DNA of 57,137 bases, taken from positions 1 to 57,137 of the forward strand of contig MHAF01000021.1 in NCBI GenBank assembly GCA_001802865.1. Reading direction: 5' to 3'. Shown one piece after another: positions 51,396-57,137 of this stretch. Numbering within the stretch: position 1 is the stretch's first letter; each line of letters begins with the position of its first letter. The notes beneath the pieces were generated by a model. That model saw only the letters and a program-made list of their open reading frames with translations, was not told the origin of the DNA and did no database searches. Source of the DNA: Ignavibacteria bacterium RBG_16_34_14. Lineage in GTDB: Bacteria; Bacteroidota; Ignavibacteria; Ignavibacteriales; Ignavibacteriaceae. Made by a program: the position numbers and the translations under genes.

Positions 51396-53513
51396 ATGAA
51401 ACAATTATTACAAACTTTGTTTTTCTTTTTGATGGTAACACAGATTTGTTTTGCGCAGTGGGTGCAAATCAACGGACCAGCTGCAGGGGAGGTATCTGCA
51501 TTGGTGATTAATGGAACAAATCTCTTTGCTGGTGCTGAATATGGCAGTATAGCTTTTTCAACAGATAACGGTACAACTTGGGCCGATGCCAGCATTGCAA
51601 TGACTAACCAGGGTATAGTGGCACTTGTAGTTTCTGGTACGAATCTATTCTCAGGAAATTCAGATGGTGTGTTTCTTAGTACCAACTACGGTACAAGCTG
51701 GGATTCAGTAAATAATGGAATCACAGAAGGTATTCGGACTCTGGCTGTGAGCGGGGTGCAGATCTATGCTGCTGGTGGCGGTGATGTCTTTGGAGGTGCC
51801 GTATATGTTACAACCAACAATGGCACAACTTGGACTGATATTCGCATTACTTCGACCTATCACCCCGTTAGTGCACTTGCAATTTCTGGAAATAACATAT
51901 TTGCCGGTACTTGGGGAGGTGGCGTGTTCTTATCAACAAACAATGGAGCAACATGGGTCTCTGTTAATGAGGGACTGACAACTCTCGAGGTTAACGCTCT
52001 CGCTGTATCTGGCACAAACCTTTTCGCTGGAACAGAGGGTGGTGCCGGAATTTACCTGTCAACAAACAACGGTACAACGTGGACTGCTGTTAATAACGGT
52101 TTGACAACTAATTGGGTTAATACTTTTGCTGTATCGGGGCAATATTTATTTGCAGGAACTCAGTTTGGAGGGGTGTTTCTTTCAACCGATAATGGTACAA
52201 ATTGGATGGTAGTCAATACTGGTTTAACAGATTTGATTGTTAAGAGTCTTGCTTTCAATGGAACGAATCTCTTTGCCGGCGGATACGGGATATTTCAGTC
52301 GACCAACAACGGTACAAACTGGATTCAGATCAGTCACAGTCTAACCAACCTAGGTGTCAGCGCCATTATTTTTAGTGATTCGAATCTTATAGTTGGAACT
52401 TATTCATCAAATTGGTGGACTCCATACTCGAGCCGAGTCTTTATATCAACTAACAACGGCACTGATTGGAGAGCGGGGGGTTATTTTACTCAAAATTGGG
52501 TTAGTTCCTTTGCAGTTATCGACACGCATCTGTTTGCCGGCGCTATTTGGGACGGCGTCTTTCTCTCCACCAACAGTGGTGAAAGCTGGACTGTAGTCAA
52601 TAATGGTTTGACAGATACATATATTACTTCTCTGGCAGTTATTGATACCATTATCTTTGCAGGGTGCGAAATCGGTGTCTTTCGTTCAACAAACTATGGA
52701 GAAACCTGGAGTGCTGCCAATAATGGTATGACAGATATTAGTATTTCTTGTTTAGCAGTTAAGGGTAATGACCTCTTTGCGGGATGCGGTGATGGAGTCT
52801 TTCGTTCTACTGACTTTGGTGCAAACTGGTTCGCAGCAAACAGTGGTTTACCTTCGGCTCCATGGGCTGCACTAATTGCCTCAGAGGCAAATATCTTTGC
52901 AGGATTCTGGGATGCTGGCGTTTTTCGGTCCACCAACAATGGTATGAGCTGGTCAGCGGTCAATAATGGGTTACCAATTGGTCCTTTGTTTGCCCTCGGA
53001 GTATCAGGTACAAATCTTTTTGCAGGAGTGCATACCGTTGACAGTAGTATTTTTCTCACAACAAACAATGGCGGGAATTGGACTGCAGTTAATACAGGAT
53101 TGATCAACACAAACGTAAGTTGTTTTACTGCAAACGAAACATATCTCTTTGCAGGGAGTATGGAGACAAATCGGACAATGGGGACTGGCGTCTGGAACCG
53201 TCCGTTGTCCGAGATGATAACGGATGTTGATGACATAGAACAAATACCAACCGGTTTTTTTCTTTCACAAAATTATTCCAATCCATTTAATCCGAGTACA
53301 AAAATAAAATACTCAGTTCCGCAATCATCTAATGTTGTAATTAAAGTATTTGACATACTCGGCAACGAAATAGAAACACTCGTTAACGAAGAAAAACCTG
53401 CAGGCACTTATGAGATAACCTGGAATGCAGCCAATCTGCCAAGTGGAGTTTACTTTTATCGTTTACAAGCTGGAGATTATATAGCAGTAAAGAAAATGTT
53501 ATTGCTTAAATAA
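51396..53513 (+). CDS. T9SS-secreted protein with tandem BNR/Ycf48-like propeller repeats
   Basis: Repeats such as ALAVSGTNLFAGTEGGAGIYLSTNNGTTWTAVNNGLT; T9SS sorting tail. Confidence 0.9.
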   Translation: MKQLLQTLFFFLMVTQICFAQWVQINGPAAGEVSALVINGTNLFAGAEYGSIAFSTDNGTTWADASIAMTNQGIVALVVSGTNLFSGNSDGVFLSTNYGTSWDSVNNGITEGIRTLAVSGVQIYAAGGGDVFGGAVYVTTNNGTTWTDIRITSTYHPVSALAISGNNIFAGTWGGGVFLSTNNGATWVSVNEGLTTLEVNALAVSGTNLFAGTEGGAGIYLSTNNGTTWTAVNNGLTTNWVNTFAVSGQYLFAGTQFGGVFLSTDNGTNWMVVNTGLTDLIVKSLAFNGTNLFAGGYGIFQSTNNGTNWIQISHSLTNLGVSAIIFSDSNLIVGTYSSNWWTPYSSRVFISTNNGTDWRAGGYFTQNWVSSFAVIDTHLFAGAIWDGVFLSTNSGESWTVVNNGLTDTYITSLAVIDTIIFAGCEIGVFRSTNYGETWSAANNGMTDISISCLAVKGNDLFAGCGDGVFRSTDFGANWFAANSGLPSAPWAALIASEANIFAGFWDAGVFRSTNNGMSWSAVNNGLPIGPLFALGVSGTNLFAGVHTVDSSIFLTTNNGGNWTAVNTGLINTNVSCFTANETYLFAGSMETNRTMGTGVWNRPLSEMITDVDDIEQIPTGFFLSQNYSNPFNPSTKIKYSVPQSSNVVIKVFDILGNEIETLVNEEKPAGTYEITWNAANLPSGVYFYRLQAGDYIAVKKMLLLK

Positions 53514-53514
53514 A

Positions 53515-53615
53515 AACCATTGAAATGGTTAAATAAAATTTTTTCATTCTGTTCTCAACGGGATTAATCCCGTTGAGAGCCTGAAGGCAAAGGCTTTATA
53601 ACCGTTTTAACGGTT
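53515..53615. repeat. Type II four-hairpin cassette, copy 2
   Basis: AACCATT-GA-AATGGTT; TCTCAACGGGATTAATCCCGTTGAGA (53553-53578); AGCCT-N8-AGGCT; AACCGTT-TT-AACGGTT. Confidence 0.88.
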
Positions 53616-53727
53616 TATAAAACGAACGGTTAGTAAAATAAAAAACATTTAGAGTGTTCAATCATACTGTAAACACTCGCGACTGAACACCCTAATAATT
53701 TAATAATCAATTTATGAGGAGGTTCTT

Positions 53728-55338
53728 ATGAAACGGTTACTGGTTCTTTTAGTTGTTCTTTTTACAGTGTTTAGCTCTAACACTGTTGTTGCTCAGAATT
53801 GGCTAATGCAAAATTCAAACTTCCCTGCAGACGTTTTTGTTATAAACTTTTCTGCTGTTAACAACCAAGTTTGCTGGGCTGTAGGACAAAAATACCCGGC
53901 TAATTCAACTCCCTACGCTGGTTATATTCGAACAACAGATGGTGGAACCAATTGGACTCTTAATACGATTCCCGGAATAACCAATGGTTATCTGGCCGAA
54001 ATCTTTGCCATTGATGCAGATACAGCTTATGTCACTTGCTATAAATTAGTAGGAACCACAGGAACTATTGGTATTTATAAAACCACAGATGGAGGTGTAA
54101 CGTGGAATAGACAAGATGCCTACAACTCATCGCAAACCGGTCCGGGGTTTATTTATTTCTTTGACTCACAAAACGGTGTAGTGATTGGGGATTATCTGGA
54201 GACATATACAACTACCAATGGCGGAACAAACTGGAATCCGGTGACGATGCCAACTCCATTAACAAATGAATGGACGTGGTTAGGAGAAAGCCGCTTTACA
54301 GTCTCTGGAAATTCAATTTGGTTTTGCACCAACAAGGGTCGTATCTTCAAAAGCACAGATAAAGGTTACACTTGGGCAGTTATCTTATCTGAATCTCAAT
54401 ATTATGACTGGCGTCCATGCATTGCATTTCAGAATGAGCAGATTGGTATTTATTCCTTAAATATGGCTGCTAATGCAACTGATCATATCGTTAGAAAAAC
54501 AACTGATGGAGGAACTACATGGAGTGTTATTTCTGATCCTGTGCTTGCTAATTTGGCACCGTCAACAATCCAATATATACCCGGGACAAGTTCAACATAC
54601 ATTTTAGTTGCAGGGAGAGTTGCGACAATGAAGGGTACTGCAGTAACTTTTGATGCTGGTGAAACCTGGACTTTACTTGATACAACAGGTTGTTTTTTGG
54701 TTAACTTCGCATCCTATGCTGGTGGATGGGGTTCACAGTTCGAAACAAACGTTGTTTATAAATACGTTGGTCCCCCTTTACCCGTTGAATTAATTTCCTT
54801 CACAGCAACTTCAAACGGTCAAAAGGTAATACTTAACTGGTCAACTGCAACGGAGCTTAACAATCTTGGTTTTGAAATACAGAGAAGCGCAGAAGGAAAA
54901 GAATTTTTCACCGTTGGATTTGTCAATGGTCATGGTACAACTACCGAACAGCAGAATTACAGTTATGCAGATAAAAATTTAAATAATGGAAAATACTTCT
55001 ACAGATTAAAACAAGTTGATTTCAATGGTAGTTATGAATACTCAGATGTAGTAGAAGTAGAGTGGCGTGCATTCAACTCATACTTGTTAGAACAGAACTA
55101 TCCCAATCCTTTTAACCCGACAACTACAATTGGGTTTGGTGTACAAAATAAATCCAATGTAAAGATCACGATTCTAAATGCAATAGGAGAAGATATTGCA
55201 GTAGTATTGAATGAAGAAAGAGAACCAGGATTTCATCAGGTAGAGTTCAATGCTGCTAACCTTCCAAGCGGAGTTTATTTCTATCAAATAAGAGCTGGAA
55301 GTTTTACAGAAACAAAGAAGATGATTCTCCTTCGTTAA
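53728..55338 (+). CDS. T9SS-secreted Ycf48-like propeller protein
   Basis: Signal peptide; TTDGGTNWTLNTI, TTDGGVTWNRQDA repeats; LEQNYPNPFNPTTTIGFGVQNKSNVKITILNAIGEDIAVVLNEEREPGFHQVEF. Confidence 0.9.
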   Translation: MKRLLVLLVVLFTVFSSNTVVAQNWLMQNSNFPADVFVINFSAVNNQVCWAVGQKYPANSTPYAGYIRTTDGGTNWTLNTIPGITNGYLAEIFAIDADTAYVTCYKLVGTTGTIGIYKTTDGGVTWNRQDAYNSSQTGPGFIYFFDSQNGVVIGDYLETYTTTNGGTNWNPVTMPTPLTNEWTWLGESRFTVSGNSIWFCTNKGRIFKSTDKGYTWAVILSESQYYDWRPCIAFQNEQIGIYSLNMAANATDHIVRKTTDGGTTWSVISDPVLANLAPSTIQYIPGTSSTYILVAGRVATMKGTAVTFDAGETWTLLDTTGCFLVNFASYAGGWGSQFETNVVYKYVGPPLPVELISFTATSNGQKVILNWSTATELNNLGFEIQRSAEGKEFFTVGFVNGHGTTTEQQNYSYADKNLNNGKYFYRLKQVDFNGSYEYSDVVEVEWRAFNSYLLEQNYPNPFNPTTTIGFGVQNKSNVKITILNAIGEDIAVVLNEEREPGFHQVEFNAANLPSGVYFYQIRAGSFTETKKMILLR

Positions 55339-55370
55339 AATTTCAGTTGTTGATGAAACCATAGAAAATT

Positions 55371-55406
55371 AGAGATGACATCTCGTTCGCAAAAGATGTC
55401 ATCTCT
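55371..55406 (+). terminator. Strong hairpin downstream of 53728 ORF (possible terminator; no clear U-tract)
   Basis: AGAGATGACATCT-N10-AGATGTCATCTCT. Confidence 0.55.
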
Positions 55407-55501
55407 TAATAATATTGACAATTGAAATAAATATTTGAAACCCTTGCCTCTTTCAAAATAAAAAACTAAAATAACCTCAGTCATATCCCAAGGTGTGTCC
55501 A

Positions 55502-56710
55502 ATGGATAAAAATAAACTGACAATCCTTTGTATTTCCAGCTATGAAAAGGGGCATGATTTCATGAAAGAATGTAAGACACAAGGATGCAGAGTAATTCTC
55601 CTTACTTCCAAAAGCCTGGAAAATGCACCCTGGCCCAAGGAAAGTATAGATGAAATTTTTTATATAACCGATAAAAATAAAGACTGGAATATGCGGGATG
55701 TTATTTATGGTGTAAGCTTTATGGCAAGGAAAGAACAAATAGACAGGATTGTAGCGCTCGATGATTTTGATGTTGAACGTGCTGCAGCTTTGAGAGAGCA
55801 TTTAAGAACTCCGGGAATGGGAGATACAACCGCAAGGCATTTCAGAGACAAGCTTGCTATGAGAATAATTGCTGCAGAGGCAGGAATTCCTGTCCCTGAT
55901 TTTATTCACATTCTTAATTATAATAATATAAACGAATTCACAAAAAAAGTTCCTTTTCCTTATATGGTTAAAGCAAGAATGCTTGCCGGGGCGTATGGAA
56001 TCAAAAAGGTGCATAACGAACAGGAATTATGGGACAGAATAAATTTTTTAGGAGATGAACAATCTTTCTTTTTAATTGAAAAATTCATACCGGGAAATAT
56101 CTATCATGTTGATTCTATTATTTATGAAAGAGAAATGAAATTTGCCTGTGCATCAAAATATGGTACACCCCCTTTTGAAGTTGCACACAAGGGCAGAGTG
56201 TTTACAAGTATGAATCTCGACAGAAAAACAGATGAAGCAAAGAAACTTTTTGAATTAAATACTGAATTGCTCGATGTGCTTGGAATAGTTCGCGGTATTT
56301 CTCACTCAGAGTTTATAAAAGATGAGACCGGCAAATTTTATTTTCTTGAAACATCCGCAAGAGTTGGCGGCGCTAATCTTTCGGTTCTTGTTGAAGCAGC
56401 ATCTGGAATAAATCTCTGGCGGGAATGGGCTAAAATAGAAATCCTTAAAGGGGAAGGAGAATATAAATTACCGGCAGTTAAAGATAATTATGCAGCAATA
56501 ATTGCTTCACTTGCAAAACAGGAAACCCCTGATCTCTCATCATATAATGATCCTGAAGTTGTATGGCGGCTGAATAAAGAATACCATGCCGGGCTGATAG
56601 TCAAATCTCCAAAAATTGAAAGAGTGAAAGAACTTGCCGAAAGTTATACTCAAAGATTTTACAATGATTTCTTTGCTACAGCAAAGATGGGAGAAAAGCC
56701 AAGCAGTTAA
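55502..56710 (+). CDS. ATP-grasp domain protein
   Basis: FPYMVKARMLAGAYGIKKV, FFLIEKFIPGNIYHVDSI, FYFLETSARVGGANL. Confidence 0.88.
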   Translation: MDKNKLTILCISSYEKGHDFMKECKTQGCRVILLTSKSLENAPWPKESIDEIFYITDKNKDWNMRDVIYGVSFMARKEQIDRIVALDDFDVERAAALREHLRTPGMGDTTARHFRDKLAMRIIAAEAGIPVPDFIHILNYNNINEFTKKVPFPYMVKARMLAGAYGIKKVHNEQELWDRINFLGDEQSFFLIEKFIPGNIYHVDSIIYEREMKFACASKYGTPPFEVAHKGRVFTSMNLDRKTDEAKKLFELNTELLDVLGIVRGISHSEFIKDETGKFYFLETSARVGGANLSVLVEAASGINLWREWAKIEILKGEGEYKLPAVKDNYAAIIASLAKQETPDLSSYNDPEVVWRLNKEYHAGLIVKSPKIERVKELAESYTQRFYNDFFATAKMGEKPSS

Positions 56711-56914
56711 TTTCCCCTTTTTTTTCAATAGAAGAATGTTCTTAACAAAATGCTTCTAAACGGGTACAATTTTCAGAGTATAAATAGAAGAGCGCATTCC
56801 GATACAACCTTTTGGAGAGCAGTATAATAATTATAAATCAAAAGTACCCGCTTTGATCTCACATCTTTTTTAATACAATTATGGAAAATATTTTAGCGGG
56901 CAAACTCACTTAGT

Positions 56915-56971
56915 GAAGAATCTCTTTGCAGTTCAATAGTGATTCTTCGTCATTGCATTCCTGAGAATGAC
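56915..56971 (+). repeat. Intergenic dispersed repeat, GATTCTTC...AGAATGAC family (copy 2) with inverted GAAGAATC arm
   Basis: GAAGAATC...GATTCTTCGTCATTGCATTCCTGAGAATGAC. Confidence 0.5.
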
Positions 56972-56984
56972 TCAATCATTAAAT

Positions 56985-57013
56985 AAAAAAGGGATAGCAT
57001 AATTTGCTATCCC
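56985..57013 (-). terminator. Rho-independent terminator for minus-strand gene at window end
   Basis: GGGATAGCA-N5-TGCTATCCC then TTTTTTATTT on minus strand. Confidence 0.88.
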
Positions 57014-57048
57014 TGCTTAAATGCTGGTCTTAAGTGGCGAAATAAAAT

Positions 57049-57137
57049 TTATCTGCCTCTTCCGCCTCCGCCGCCACGGCTGAATCCTCTTCCACCACCA
57101 CCACCGCCGCCAGGTCTTCTTCCGCCTCCGCCGCGGC
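57049..57137 (-). CDS. Partial CDS: RGG/glycine-rich C-terminal tail (likely RNA-binding protein or helicase)
   Basis: Minus strand ...RGGGGRRPGGGGGGGRGFSRGGGGGRGR*. Confidence 0.65.
   Translation of the reverse strand, partial: RGGGGRRPGGGGGGGRGFSRGGGGGRGR

Noticed and set aside
51500-53200. Periodic DNA repeats of roughly 120 nt
   Set aside because: Explained by tandem ~40-aa propeller repeats in a coding sequence, with degenerate codons.
52694-53236. 180-aa antisense ORF opposite the propeller protein
   Set aside because: Long antisense ORF produced by the repeat periodicity and codon usage; no independent evidence. The same applies to 51380-51685 and 45782-46120.

Overview
The window reads as a chromosomal segment of a Bacteroidota/Ignavibacteria-like bacterium (AT-rich, T9SS 'NPFNPSTKIKY...' sorting tails, outer-membrane barrels). 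It spans the replication-origin neighbourhood: yidC-yidD-rnpA-rpmH on the minus strand, an intergenic region with DnaA boxes, then dnaA-dnaN-recF-DUF721-gyrB-[two-gene nucleotidyltransferase cassette]-gyrA on the plus strand. Other recognisable content: a SAM-I riboswitch with terminator ahead of metH, hldD, NUDIX, SMUG2-like UDG, glgA, a patatin/barrel fusion, an orphan nicotianamine-synthase-like gene, hemL, and a hemH-hemG-[four-helix-bundle]-hemB run. A very large beta-helix hybrid histidine kinase/AraC regulator follows, then a Y1 (HUH) transposase, three T9SS-secreted proteins and an ATP-grasp enzyme. The most unusual signal lies at about 46.8-53.7 kb. An amber-interrupted Y1 transposase is flanked on both sides by collinear arrays of four short hairpins, with loops TAC,TAC,GTA,GTA. 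A second type of four-hairpin cassette (about 100 bp) occurs twice between T9SS genes. In both types, stems differ between copies by compensatory changes while spacers diverge. Separately, short palindromic elements sit in frame inside conserved genes (histidine kinase, hemH, a T9SS protein). No tools were run; all family assignments are from motif recognition.
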